NCBI RefSeq assembly: GCF_006539525.1
Contig: NZ_BJNE01000001.1
Span: 552,656-616,655 of the forward strand
From: Glutamicibacter nicotianae
GTDB lineage: Bacteria; Actinomycetota; Actinomycetes; Actinomycetales; Micrococcaceae
DNA: 64,000 nt
Direction of reading: 5' to 3'
The notes under the pieces were generated by a model that was given only the letters and a program-made list of their open reading frames with translations, did not search any database and was not told the DNA's origin. The position numbers were made by a program, and so were the translations under genes. Shown piece after piece: positions 35,051 to 44,997 of the stretch. Position 1 is the first letter of the stretch, and each line of letters begins with the position of its first letter.

Positions 35051-35099
35051 AGCAGGCCCGGACCTCTTATGCAAATTCGAGGTCCGGGCCTGCTCTGTT
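35051..35099 (+). terminator. Terminator of the unknown gene (copy 2 of a repeated hairpin)
   Basis: Same arms as the ilvD terminator (AGCAGGCCCGGACC / GGTCCGGGCCTGCT), with four differences in the loop region, followed by CTGTTC. It lies 133 bases after the unknown gene's stop. Confidence 0.8.
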
Positions 35100-35125
35100 C
35101 ATTCAGCATCAGCCCCTCACGCCGA

Positions 35126-35159
35126 ATGCCGGCCCTGCCCCGAAAGGCAGGACCGGCAT
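35126..35159 (-). terminator. Hairpin past the giant surface gene
   Basis: ATGCCGGCCCTGCC / GGCAGGACCGGCAT, a 14-bp stem with one mismatch and a six-base loop, 17 bases beyond the stop of the minus-strand giant gene. No clear T-run in either direction. Confidence 0.55.
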
Positions 35160-35175
35160 CCAGCTGGCGCACGGA

Positions 35176-38100
35176 CTATGGGTTCCGGCGACGGTACCGA
35201 AGCAGGATCAATGCTCCGGCGATAATCACCATCCCTGCAGCCCCTGCCAGCCACAACGTGCCCTGGTCAAGGCCGGTTGCTGCGAGCGGTGCTGGCGGGG
35301 CAGGTGGTGCTGCCGGCGCTGGCGGTGCCGGAGGAGCTGGCGGTGCCGGTGGCGCTGCCTGCGGAGCCTCGGAGCAAACTTCCACGTCCGCCGAATCCGA
35401 ATTGTTCGAGTCCTCGCCGGATGCCTCCGGGATTATCGCGGTATTCGTCATCGTCCGGCACTTGCCGGCAATGCCGTCCAAGACCAGTTCGTACGTGAAC
35501 TTCTTGCTCTGCTCTTCGGCCTTGACCTTGCCCAGTTCCCGTGGATTCTCGGGATTCGTGTAGTCATCGAAGACCGTCACCATCTCATCGGTGGCCGATG
35601 CCGCTTCGAACTCCAACGGAGCCTTGGCACTGACCGTCTGCGTGGTTCCTTCCACGTCGGTCCAGCTGGCGTTCACCGTGTTCTCGTGGCCGGTGTAATC
35701 GGCCTCGGGAACCGGGGATTCGAAGGAGCAGCTGTACTTCACGGTCCGGGTCTCCCCGGCCAGGAGCATCAGCTTCCCATCCGCCAATCCTTCGATGGAG
35801 CAGGTGGCCCCTTCGATGGACAGCTTGTCTTCGAGGAGCACTTGCGTGTCCTTGAAGTCATTCGGGTTGGCCACGGTGATCTCACCGGTGACGGTGAAGT
35901 CCTGGTCTTCGTAGCCCTCCAGGTTTGCCTCGACCGTGTATTCGGCCGTGGCTTGCCCATCCGGTTCAACCTCGAACTTCGTTTCCTTCGCATCCTTGCG
36001 GATCGACCAGTCGTAGTCCCTGGCGTACTGGGCGTCGGCGCTCTTGGCGATCATCAGTCCCTGCTCGATGCACAGTTGCAGGTCCACCGAGGATTCGTCC
36101 TTGCCGTTGCCGTCAGTTTCCTCGTGCACTGCCGCGGTATTGATGTATACCGTGCAGGTACCCGCTTCGGGCTCCAATACCTGTTCGTATTCGAACTGCA
36201 TTGGCGCTTGCGGGACATGGACTACCCCGAGCACCTTCGGTTCGGCCTCAGGATCCATCATGTCATCGGTGACCGTCACCGATTCGTCCGTGACTGCATC
36301 GATCGTGAAGTCGATCGGTGCTTCGGCACGCACCTCGCGGTCATCGAAGGTGGCAATCACGGTGTTGACCGCTCCCTCGAAGGCATCGGTGGTGAGCCAG
36401 CTGGCCAGTTCGCATTCATACCGGGCCCCCAAGTTCTCCCCGGCATCGAGCACGACCTGCAATCCAGCTGCCGCTTCATCGGCATCCTCCGCATCGATCC
36501 GGCAGCTGGTGCCAGCGGTATCGATCCGGTCTTCCAAGGTGGCGGTGATGGAACCGAACTCATTCGGGTTCTGCACCATCACTTCACCGGACAGCCGCAA
36601 ATTCTGCTCGGCGACTGCAGTGTTGCGAGCTTCCACCCAGTAGTGCGCGGTGAACGTGCCATCCTCATTCTGCGTGAGCTTGCTCTGGTCGATCCGCTTC
36701 TCTACCTCCCATTCGTAATCCAGGTCCACCAGCCCCTGTGCGGTCTTCTGCAGGCCCAGGGCCTTCTGGCCGCAGAGAGTCACGGTGGTCGAGTCCTCGG
36801 CCCCGGTCTGCTTGATCACCGCGGTATTGGTGAACTCCGTGCAGGTGCCGGCTTCGGCCTGGTGGCGCAGGGTGTAGTCGAAGTCGATCGGGGTGCCTTC
36901 GGCATTCCAGATCGCTTCGCCCAGCACTACCGGCGACTCGGGGTTGGTCTTGTCATCGATGACGGTGACCTGCTTGTCGGTTTCGGCATCCAGCAGGTAG
37001 TCCACCGGCGCGGTGGCCGTGGCCATCGAATCCTCGCCCCAGGTAGCCGTGACGGTGTTGCTGCCGCTGAGCTCATCCGGGGTGCCCGAGCAGCTGTAGG
37101 GCAGCTGCACCGTGGCGCCGACCCCGTCGCCGCCCACCGGAACCGCGACTTGCAGGCCCTCGGTTTGCGGATCGGCATCCTCGGCATCGATGGTGCACGT
37201 CACCCCTTCGATGCTGATCTCGTCGGTGATGGTGGCCACCGTCGAGGCCGATGCGAAGCGGTTCGGATTCACCAGCACGATCATGCCGTGCACTTCATGC
37301 CCGGAATCCTCCGAACCATCCGGAATGGCCGATACCGTGTAGGAGAAGTCGGCGGTGCCGTCTTCGGCCACGGTGACCTCGGTTCGATCGGCCTTCTTCT
37401 CAAGATCCCAGAAGTAGGTCCGGTCGAAGCTGGCTTCGGCGTCCTTGGTGAGCATCAGGTCGAGCAGGCCGCACAGCTGCACGGTCGCGTCATCCCGCGG
37501 ATCCTCACCCGCATCGATATCAACCCAGGCGGTGTTCGTGTAGCTCATGCATTCGCCGGCGGGAGCATCATGCTCCAGCTGGTATTCGATGAGCACCGGC
37601 GAATCGTCGATGTCCACGGTGCCAAGCAGCACCGGTTCCTCGGGATTCGTCTGGTCATCCCAGATCTCGACCTCGCGGTCTATTTCCGCGTCAAGGGCGA
37701 ACTCGATCGGCACCTGCGTGCTCGATGCCCGGTCATCGCCCCAGCTGGCCGTGGCGGTGTTGGTGCCGCCGCTGTAGGAGCCGGGGTCGACTCCTGCCGA
37801 GACATCGCAGCTGTAGCCGACGGTGATCGTGCCGTTGGCCGGGATGCTCACCAGCGATTCCGAGGTGGTGCAGGTGATGCCTTCCAGATCGACCACGTCC
37901 TGGATGGTGGCATCGATGCCGGTGTACTGGTTCGGGTTGGTGATGGTGATCTTCCCTTCCAGCACCCATCCCGAATCCTCGTGCCCGGTGTTCTCCACCT
38001 TGACCACGTAGTCCACCGGCTCGCTGGCCGCACCGTCCGTGGTGATCTTCTCGTCCTGGCCTTCGGCCAGCGACTTCTCGATTTGCCACTGGTAGGTGCG

Positions 38101-41100
38101 GTCATACTGGGCGTCAACGGTCTTGCTGATTTCCAGGGCCGCCTCGCGGCAGGCCTCGGCGAGCGCATTGTCCGTCGCGGTGAAGCCGTCATCGCCGGTG
38201 AGCGTGGCGACGTTCTCGAAGACCTGGCAGGTGCCTGCCTCGTCCACGGTCCACGTCACCGAGTAGTCCCGGCTTTGCGGCCCATCGGAGACGTCCACGA
38301 TCCATGCCGGATCGAACTCGTGGGCGCTGTCGGTGATGGTTGCCGTGTCATTCAGCGGCGTCTGGGTCCAGTCGACTTCCGAGATCTCCACGGTATCCGA
38401 GTCCTGGCTGTTGACCGTGCTCAGCGCCTGGGCATCCCAATCCACGGTGGCGGTATTGCTGCCGTCGTAGTCAGGCTGGGATTCGAAGGTGCACGAGTAG
38501 GTCATCACCCATTCGGCCCCTGCCGGGATCACCGTCTGGAAGCCGGCTTGCTCGGCGGACATGTCCGCCACCGCTTCACCGCGCACCCCGGTGATCGTGC
38601 AGGCCACGTCCCCGCCGACATCGGCGAAGTCCTGCACCGTAACCGGCGCGTCCTGCCAGTCGTTCGGGTTGCTGAGCGTGATTTCTCCGCTCATCGCCCA
38701 GTTGCCGTCCTCGTGGCCCTCGGGGGTCACGGTGATCCGGTAGTTCGCCGTGACCTCGCCGGTATTCGGGTTGGCTGCCAGCGGCTGGCCGGAGAGCAGT
38801 TCCTTGTCCAGCGACCAGAGGTAGGAGCGGTCGAAGGAGGTGACAACGTTCTTCGCGATATCAAGATCCGCGCCGGCGCACACCGTGGTGCTGGCCGAGT
38901 CCGTGTTCTCTTCGCCCTCGCCGGTGGCCTCGTCGAGCACCGCGGTGTTGGTGTACTCGGTGCAGGTTCCGGCAACGCCCTGCAGTTCCAGGACGTATTC
39001 GAAGGCCTTCGGCGATTCCTCGGCGGTGGCGGTGCCGAGCACGACTTCCTGGCCCTCGACGGTCTGGTCATCGGTGATGGTGACTTCGCCGTCGGTCAGC
39101 TTCGATTGCTCGAAGCCGAAGCCGACTTCCGTTTCGGCCTGGCGTTCCTGGCCCCAGCTCACCGTTGCGGTATTCGTGTACTGCGCGGTGATGTCGGTGC
39201 CGGCTGGCACCTGGCAGTCGTAGTCGAGCGTGATGCTTTCCCCGTCCGCCAGCACGACCTGGAAACCGTCCGCATTCTCATCCGCGTCGGTGCCGCCGAT
39301 GGTGCAGGTGGCTGAAGGGATGGAGAGCACGTCGGCGACCGTGGCCGTCAGTTCCCCGACTTGCGTATTCGGGTTGCTGATGGTGATGGTTCCTGACACC
39401 TGCTTCGCGCTGTCCTGCGCCGCGCCGGCGGTGGCCACTACCGTGTAGTGCGCGGTGACCGTGCCGTCGCCGGCGACGGTGAACTCGCTCTGGTCCACCT
39501 GCTTCTCCAGCGACCAGTCATAGTCGCGTTCGTAGCTGGCGTCCACGTCCTTCGTGATGACCAGATTCTTCTGGTCGCAGATGGACACGTCCTGCGAGTC
39601 CTCGATGTCCTCGCCAGTCAGATCCACCCAGGCGGTGTTCGTGAAGACCAGGCATTCATCGCGTGGCACTTCATAGGTGATCTGGTAGCTGAAGCTCTTT
39701 GGAGCGTCGGCGTAGTTCACCGTGCCCAGCAGTACCGGGTCGCCGGATGGATCAGCCTGGTCATCCCAGACGTCGACGGTTGCATCGGTGGTCTCATCGA
39801 GGGTGAATTCGATGGGCACCGGCTGGCTTTCAGCCTGCAGCCCATCGCCCCAGGTGACAATCGCCGAATTGGTGTGGCCGGTGTAGTCGGCCTCGGCAAC
39901 GGCCGATGCATCGCAGGTGTAGTCCACGGTGATCGAGTCGCCGCGCGGCACCACTTGCTGCATGCCCGCCATGCCCGGATTCGAGTCCTCGGCCACGATG
40001 GTGCAGGCGGCCGAGAGGGTGTTCTCGTCGCTGATCGTCACTTCGAGATCTTCGAAGTCGTTGGGATTATTCACGGTAATGGATCCGGAAAGCTGCTGCC
40101 CGGAATCCTCATAGCCGGTGTTGTCCACCAGCAACGTGTAATCGACGGTAGCTGTTCCGTCTTCCTCGACCACGACATCTGGCCGCTGGCCTTCGGCCAG
40201 CTGCTTGTCGATGCTCCACAGGTAGGTGCGGTCATAACTGGCCGTCGCGTCCTTGGTAACGGTCAGGCCTGCCTGGCGGCATGCCTCGACCTCGGCGTCA
40301 TCGCTCTTGACCAGCTGGTTGCTGCCGGTGATCGTGGCGGTGTTCATGAAGCTCTGGCACGTGCCTGCTTCGTCCACGGTCCAGGTGTATGAATAGGTCC
40401 TGGTCTGCGGGCCATCGGAGTAGCTGATGGTCCAGGCCGGATCGAACTCATGCAGCGGATCGGTGACGGTCACCGTCTCGTTCAGCGGTGTCTGCGTCCA
40501 GTCGTCCGCATCGACGTCAACCACCTTGGTTGCGTTGGCTGACGGAGTGGACGCTTCGCTGGCTGACCAGGTGACCTCGGCGGTATTGCTGCCTTCATAG
40601 TTCGGCTGCGATTCAAAGGTGCAGCTGTAGGTGAAGGTCAGCGTTTCGGAGGCATCCAGAGTCGCCTGGAAGCCCGGAGCGGCCGGATCGGCATCCATCG
40701 TGTCCGGGTCGTCGACAATGCCGACCACCTGGCAGGTGGCGTCGCCGCCCACATCGACCTGGTCGGTGACGGTCACGTCAACCGATTGCCAATCGTTGGG
40801 GTTGGTTACGGTGATGGTTCCGCTCATGGCCCAGTCGCTGTCCGTGTAGCTTTCGGGAGTGACGGTGACCGAGTACTCGGCGGTGAATTCGCCGGTTTCA
40901 GGATCCGCGGTGAACGGCTGCTCGCCCAGGGCATTCTTGACGATGCTCCAGTCGTAGCTGCGGTTGAAGCTGGAGACGACCAGCTTCTCGATGCTCAGGT
41001 CCTGGCCGATGCAGATTTCCACCGTGGCATCATCGGTCAGTGTTTCCCCGTCATCCGTGGCGAGGCTGGCGATGTTCTTGTAGTCGGTGCATTGGCCGAG

Positions 41101-43152
41101 CACGCCATCCCATTCGATGGTGTAGGCGAAGGTCTTCGGACTGTCAGCTACCGTGACCGTGTTGCCGCCCTCGATGCCCGACAGGTCGAATTCGCTATCG
41201 GTGACAGTTACTTCGTCATCCGTCACCGTTGGCGAAACCTCCGCGAAGTCGTAGCCGGCCGAGGCGCTGGCCTGGCCATCGGTGCCGTAGTAGTCCTCCG
41301 CGTCCCAGGTTGCCGTGACCGTGTTGGTGCCGGCGCTGCCGGCGCTGGTTCCCTCGGGCAGGTCGCATTCGTAAGTGAAGGACGTCTCGCCTGGCTGTAT
41401 GGTCAGCGGGTTGGTGATCGGCGATCCGCCAGCGGAAATGACGCAGTTGGCGCCGTCGAGCTGGTCGACCAGGGAAACCCCTGTCATCGCCGTATCATTC
41501 GGGTTGTTCACGGTGATGGTGCCGGACAACTCGAAGTTGCTGTCCTGGGCCTCGCTGGCGGTGGCGACCACGTTGTAGTCGACCTCCACTCCGGTGGCCG
41601 TCGCCTCTACCGTGGCTTCCTGGCCTTCGGCCAAGGACTTGACCAGATCCCAGTCGTAGTCGCGGTCATAGGATGCCTGGACATCCTTTTGGAGCGTGAG
41701 CTCCTCATAGGTGGTCTTCGTATTGGTGAAAGTACAAGTGACTTCATCATTGTCGACCAACTCGAAGGTGATGGAAGTCCCGCTGCGAATTGCGGCGGCA
41801 CCGGTGCAGGTGATATCAGACAGAGTCCATCCCGCTGGCAGGCTGTTCTCTGTAACGGTTACCGTGGATGGAGCCACGGTGTAGGTGACGCTGCTTGGCA
41901 GGTCCGCACCTGTATCTGAATCCGCGCTGTCATCGAGGTTGAATGAAGTCGAGTCGCCGAAGCGGTCCTCAGCGAGCGTGAACGCGAAGTCCGTGCCGTC
42001 GGCAGGTACTGCGTCCTTGATGATGGTCACGAAGCCCGCTTGGACCGCACCTGCCTGAATCTGGTTGTCCCGTTGGCCAACGGACTTGCAATTCAGCGAT
42101 GAAATCACGACGTGATACGGTGACCCGTTGATCGACGAAGCGCCAGTGCCCGGCCCGTGATCCAGTTCGGAGGCGATATGCGCATCGAAGAGCAGAGTGA
42201 CGTCTGATTCTTCGCCTTCGGCTCCGTCGACCCACAGCGTGATATAGACGGTGTCGACGCGGTCATCCCCGCTCCCCTCGACAACGGTCCAGCCCGTGAT
42301 CTCGGCCCCCGTAGCGGATTGGTTGAGCAGATAGTCGTAGGCCCACTTGCCGGCCTGCTTGACCTGGTACTTGATGACCAGCTCATTCTCGCCTGCTGGC
42401 AACGTCATCTCGACGCGCTGGTGCACGACGCCGCCTTCATAGAGGCCGTCGTGCACGTTGCCGTTGGCATAGTCCGGCATCTCGTCTGACTTCTGCATGA
42501 AGGTGTCGACCGAACCCTCGCCTGCGTTGTACTCGCAGGTTACCGGTTCCCCTGGCTCTAGGGCCGCGGCAGCAAGCGGCTCGCGGGCCGCTGCCGAAGA
42601 CTCGGCAGACTCTTCCGATTCCGAAACTTCGGCCTTCGGCTGCGCAAGTTTCGGCGAAGCCGTGTCCTTCAGCTTCTTTTCCTGCTTGGGTGCCACCGAT
42701 TCCACACGTTCGGATTTAGGTGCTGGTTTCGTGGTTTCCGCTGATTTTGGCTGGTCTGGCTTCTCAGATTCTGGTGCAGGTGCCGGGTCCGGCTCGAGTT
42801 CGGCTACTGCATCTTTGTCAGGAGCCGATGCCTTGGTACGATTTTCTGCTTCAGCAGCTGGCGATTCCTCCGCCGTGGTTGCCTCTGAAGATTCCTCAGC
42901 TTCGACCGCTGTTTCCTCTGTGGACTTCGTGTCCACGGCGGCTGCGGAGTCCTCCGATTCAGTTGCCGGCTGTGTGGCCGCGGTTTCTTCCCCAACAGAA
43001 GTTTCGGCGGCAACTGCCATGCCCGGAATGGTCATGACAAAACACAAGGAAATTGACGAAATTATCGCCAAAAATGGCTTTAAAGATCCTTTTAAAATAG
43101 TTTTGCGGCGTGAATTTGGCACAAAAGTGCCACGCCTTTGATGCCTAGACAT
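35176..43152 (-). CDS. Giant cell-wall-anchored protein with nine ~235-residue repeats
   Basis: 2658 residues from the ATG at 43152 (GGGGGAG upstream; an in-frame ATG-less extension to 43209 is not credible). A long signal peptide ends at AVAAE; residues ~20-210 are a disordered Ala/Glu/Ser-rich stalk; then an N-terminal globular part, a prealbumin-like segment (FVTIIKDAVPADGTDFAFTL), and nine tandem units of ~235 residues starting with the motif T-K-D-x2-ASYDR-x-Y-x-W. Each has two beta-sandwich-like halves with SGTITVNNPNDW and YTNTA-type motifs. The tail is Pro/Ala-rich, followed by a LAATG sorting motif, a membrane helix and RYRRRNP, suited to a class-E sortase. Probably an adhesin or surface fibre; no sortase gene is nearby. 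Confidence 0.85.
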   Translation of the reverse strand: MSRHQRRGTFVPNSRRKTILKGSLKPFLAIISSISLCFVMTIPGMAVAAETSVGEETAATQPATESEDSAAAVDTKSTEETAVEAEESSEATTAEESPAAEAENRTKASAPDKDAVAELEPDPAPAPESEKPDQPKSAETTKPAPKSERVESVAPKQEKKLKDTASPKLAQPKAEVSESEESAESSAAAREPLAAAALEPGEPVTCEYNAGEGSVDTFMQKSDEMPDYANGNVHDGLYEGGVVHQRVEMTLPAGENELVIKYQVKQAGKWAYDYLLNQSATGAEITGWTVVEGSGDDRVDTVYITLWVDGAEGEESDVTLLFDAHIASELDHGPGTGASSINGSPYHVVISSLNCKSVGQRDNQIQAGAVQAGFVTIIKDAVPADGTDFAFTLAEDRFGDSTSFNLDDSADSDTGADLPSSVTYTVAPSTVTVTENSLPAGWTLSDITCTGAAAIRSGTSITFELVDNDEVTCTFTNTKTTYEELTLQKDVQASYDRDYDWDLVKSLAEGQEATVEATATGVEVDYNVVATASEAQDSNFELSGTITVNNPNDTAMTGVSLVDQLDGANCVISAGGSPITNPLTIQPGETSFTYECDLPEGTSAGSAGTNTVTATWDAEDYYGTDGQASASAGYDFAEVSPTVTDDEVTVTDSEFDLSGIEGGNTVTVADSPKTFAYTIEWDGVLGQCTDYKNIASLATDDGETLTDDATVEICIGQDLSIEKLVVSSFNRSYDWSIVKNALGEQPFTADPETGEFTAEYSVTVTPESYTDSDWAMSGTITVTNPNDWQSVDVTVTDQVDVGGDATCQVVGIVDDPDTMDADPAAPGFQATLDASETLTFTYSCTFESQPNYEGSNTAEVTWSASEASTPSANATKVVDVDADDWTQTPLNETVTVTDPLHEFDPAWTISYSDGPQTRTYSYTWTVDEAGTCQSFMNTATITGSNQLVKSDDAEVEACRQAGLTVTKDATASYDRTYLWSIDKQLAEGQRPDVVVEEDGTATVDYTLLVDNTGYEDSGQQLSGSITVNNPNDFEDLEVTISDENTLSAACTIVAEDSNPGMAGMQQVVPRGDSITVDYTCDASAVAEADYTGHTNSAIVTWGDGLQAESQPVPIEFTLDETTDATVDVWDDQADPSGDPVLLGTVNYADAPKSFSYQITYEVPRDECLVFTNTAWVDLTGEDIEDSQDVSICDQKNLVITKDVDASYERDYDWSLEKQVDQSEFTVAGDGTVTAHYTVVATAGAAQDSAKQVSGTITISNPNTQVGELTATVADVLSIPSATCTIGGTDADENADGFQVVLADGESITLDYDCQVPAGTDITAQYTNTATVSWGQERQAETEVGFGFEQSKLTDGEVTITDDQTVEGQEVVLGTATAEESPKAFEYVLELQGVAGTCTEYTNTAVLDEATGEGEENTDSASTTVCAGADLDIAKNVVTSFDRSYLWSLDKELLSGQPLAANPNTGEVTANYRITVTPEGHEDGNWAMSGEITLSNPNDWQDAPVTVQDFADVGGDVACTITGVRGEAVADMSAEQAGFQTVIPAGAEWVMTYSCTFESQPDYDGSNTATVDWDAQALSTVNSQDSDTVEISEVDWTQTPLNDTATITDSAHEFDPAWIVDVSDGPQSRDYSVTWTVDEAGTCQVFENVATLTGDDGFTATDNALAEACREAALEISKTVDAQYDRTYQWQIEKSLAEGQDEKITTDGAASEPVDYVVKVENTGHEDSGWVLEGKITITNPNQYTGIDATIQDVVDLEGITCTTSESLVSIPANGTITVGYSCDVSAGVDPGSYSGGTNTATASWGDDRASSTQVPIEFALDAEIDREVEIWDDQTNPEEPVLLGTVDIDDSPVLIEYQLEHDAPAGECMSYTNTAWVDIDAGEDPRDDATVQLCGLLDLMLTKDAEASFDRTYFWDLEKKADRTEVTVAEDGTADFSYTVSAIPDGSEDSGHEVHGMIVLVNPNRFASASTVATITDEISIEGVTCTIDAEDADPQTEGLQVAVPVGGDGVGATVQLPYSCSGTPDELSGSNTVTATWGEDSMATATAPVDYLLDAETDKQVTVIDDKTNPESPVVLGEAIWNAEGTPIDFDYTLRHQAEAGTCTEFTNTAVIKQTGAEDSTTVTLCGQKALGLQKTAQGLVDLDYEWEVEKRIDQSKLTQNEDGTFTAHYWVEARNTAVAEQNLRLSGEVMVQNPNEFGSITATLEDRIDTAGTSCRIDAEDADEAAAGLQVVLDAGENLGARYECELASWLTTDAFEGAVNTVIATFDDREVRAEAPIDFTIDAVTDESVTVTDDMMDPEAEPKVLGVVHVPQAPMQFEYEQVLEPEAGTCTVYINTAAVHEETDGNGKDESSVDLQLCIEQGLMIAKSADAQYARDYDWSIRKDAKETKFEVEPDGQATAEYTVEANLEGYEDQDFTVTGEITVANPNDFKDTQVLLEDKLSIEGATCSIEGLADGKLMLLAGETRTVKYSCSFESPVPEADYTGHENTVNASWTDVEGTTQTVSAKAPLEFEAASATDEMVTVFDDYTNPENPRELGKVKAEEQSKKFTYELVLDGIAGKCRTMTNTAIIPEASGEDSNNSDSADVEVCSEAPQAAPPAPPAPPAPPAPAAPPAPPAPLAATGLDQGTLWLAGAAGMVIIAGALILLRYRRRNP
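35380..41735 (-). repeat. Nine tandem ~705-bp repeats in the giant surface gene
   Basis: The unit-opening motif (Y-x-R-x-Y-x-W) recurs near 41660, 40960, 40225, 39520, 38825, 38095, 37415, 36715 and 36017, spacings of 680-735 bases. Units 2 and 5 share a variant (SFNRSYDW / SFDRSYLW plus PLNDT/PLNET lines), as do units 3 and 6 (YDRTYLW / YDRTYQW), hinting at a three-unit higher-order repeat. Unit 8 is the most divergent. Confidence 0.75.
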
Positions 43153-43917
43153 TTCTCCCCCATACAAGAATGTCCAGAGTGGATCGCGCGGCGTGTAAGT
43201 GCGATCCACCCGAAAAAGAGCGAGCGGTAGTAAGGCTCTGACCTCAGATAATAAAAGCCTGGCCTAAGATGCAGCCACCCCATGTGGCTCAACTGCTCAG
43301 GATAAGTTCCCCAATGCATCTAAAGATGCGAAATGAATGCGAGTGTTTCAATTCGTCTTTAAATCCCCCAATTCAAGACAACGATATGCCGACATCCTAC
43401 GCCGGGATCCAGATTTTTACCAGCAGTTAGAGGGAAATAATTTTGGCACAGAATGAAGCAAATGATGCACTTCTTCCTCTGTGGATTAAACCGTCTTGTC
43501 ATCCCCGCTATTCTCGATCCTGGCACTGTCCGAACACCGGAATCGCGCGGTCGGGACATCCAGATCGACCCCATTTAACGGTGCACGCCATACCGCGGGG
43601 CCATGTCTGGTTCCGCTGCGCGCAGGGCTCCCAGCGTCACCTGTTCCGTGATCCCTGCTGCGCCCGGAGGAAGGCTGGGAGTTCAGCGTGCCAATCGCCT
43701 TTGGAGGCCCCATGGCAATCGACGCCACGGCGCTCCGCACAGGGCGCCTCGCGCGCAACGAACTCAAATACACCCTTCGATCAGTAACTTGACTAGCGGG
43801 TCTGACTAGCAAAGTAAAAATACATCTCAATCTGATAAAGGTTACGCGTTTCTCTTGATTAGGCTTGGAGGTTGCAGTTGGCTCGGGTAATTTTTGTATG
43901 GTGAAAAGAGCAACTCT
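43153..43917. other. 765-bp divergent intergenic region
   Basis: No convincing gene. Short open frames on both strands lack ribosome sites. It must carry promoters for the giant surface gene (leftward) and the adaptor-ABC operon (rightward). A 9-bp inverted repeat at 43179-43209 lies in the expected leader of the surface gene. Confidence 0.6.
43179..43209. promoter_or_regulatory. Inverted repeat in the leader of the giant surface gene
   Basis: GTGGATCGC (43179-43187) and GCGATCCAC (43201-43209) are perfect 9-bp arms with a 13-base spacer, 27 bases upstream of the ATG. Could be an operator or an mRNA stem that shields or stabilises the message. Confidence 0.45.
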
Positions 43918-44997
43918 ATGAGCCAACGCCGCGCGTTCCGCCGCGTTTTCCTTCCCGCTGCCTGGCTGGTCATCGGCGCCTTGATCGCCGTCAGCCTCGT
44001 GAAGCTCGCGTTTGCCGGCGGTACTTCCGCCGCCGACGACGACCTGTTCCCCACCGGAGAAATCCCAGCCGAGACCGTTTTTGCCGAAAAAGCAACGGTC
44101 GAGAACAAGCTGACCATCCCCGGAACCATCAGGCTCACCGAATCCAAAGAGCTGAACGCTCCCGTGGACGGCGTCGTCAACTGGGCCTTCGTCAAACCGG
44201 GTGACAATGTCTCCCTTGGCGACCGCATCTTCCAAGTCCGCACAGAGTCTCAGCCTGAAGTCGCTGAAGCCAGCGTCTCGGACACCGAGAGTTCCGAAGG
44301 CGAAGAGCTGCCCCTGGAAACTGCTCCCATCGTGAAGTACCACGATGTCTACGCATCGGCCACCGGCAAGGTAGGCGCTTTCCAGATCGAGATTGGCGAT
44401 GATGTCACCAAGGGCACGGGCCTCGGCTCCATCCAGCCGCAGGAATTCCTGGCGGCCGGTTCGATCGATCCGCTGGATCGCTACCGCCTGATGGACGAAA
44501 CCCTCGAAGCAACGATCACTATTGACGGCGGGCCGGAGCCCTTCACGTGCAAGGATCTGTCTGTCGGGGACAGCGCGTCGAAGAAATCCAACGCCAGCAC
44601 GCAGGACCAGGATATGGAATCGTCCATGGATCCAATGGCCACCGGCGAATCCCCGGAGAGCTCTTCAAGCAGCGAGATTTCTTGTGCTGTTCCAGCTGAC
44701 GTCGTGGTCTTTGATGGGCTGAGCATGAACATGGAAATCGATGCTGGCACCGTTGAGGATGCAGTGACTGTACCGGTATCGGCAGTTCGCGGCTTGGTTG
44801 GCCAGGGCGCGGTGTGGAAGCTGGATGAGAACGGCAAGGAAATCCGCACCGAAGTAGAGCTGGGCGTGACCGATGGAAAGATCATCGATGTGGTTTCCGG
44901 GCTGAAGGACGAGACCGAAATCCTTCGGTTCGTCCCGGGATCCACCCCGGCGCCAGGTGAAATGATGCAGATGGAGCCCTACCCAGATGAGTGGTGA
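43918..44997 (+). CDS. Membrane-fusion/adaptor protein of a MacAB-type exporter
   Basis: 359 residues from the ATG at 43918. An N-terminal membrane anchor (AAWLVIGALIAVSLVKLAFA), then the adaptor plan: a beta/lipoyl-like strand pair (LNAPVDGVVNWAFVKPGDNV), a second such half (ASATGKVGAFQIEIGDDV), a linker rich in Ser/Asp/Glu/Met, and a C-terminal membrane-proximal domain (VPVSAVRGLVGQGAVWKLDENG). Coiled-coil hairpin is absent or very short, as usual in Gram-positive adaptors. The ATPase gene overlaps its end by 11 bases. With 44987-46926 it forms a three-gene exporter like YknXYZ/MacAB, which export peptides or lipids. Confidence 0.8.
   Translation: MSQRRAFRRVFLPAAWLVIGALIAVSLVKLAFAGGTSAADDDLFPTGEIPAETVFAEKATVENKLTIPGTIRLTESKELNAPVDGVVNWAFVKPGDNVSLGDRIFQVRTESQPEVAEASVSDTESSEGEELPLETAPIVKYHDVYASATGKVGAFQIEIGDDVTKGTGLGSIQPQEFLAAGSIDPLDRYRLMDETLEATITIDGGPEPFTCKDLSVGDSASKKSNASTQDQDMESSMDPMATGESPESSSSSEISCAVPADVVVFDGLSMNMEIDAGTVEDAVTVPVSAVRGLVGQGAVWKLDENGKEIRTEVELGVTDGKIIDVVSGLKDETEILRFVPGSTPAPGEMMQMEPYPDEW

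Noticed and set aside
35686..39315. Very long plus-strand open frame (1209 codons) opposite the giant surface gene
   Set aside because: It is the antisense of repeated coding sequence; high GC and the codon bias of the real gene leave few stops. Its product has no ribosome site, is Arg/His/Gly/Val-rich without motifs, and the same applies to frames at 39448-40392 and 40786-41919.
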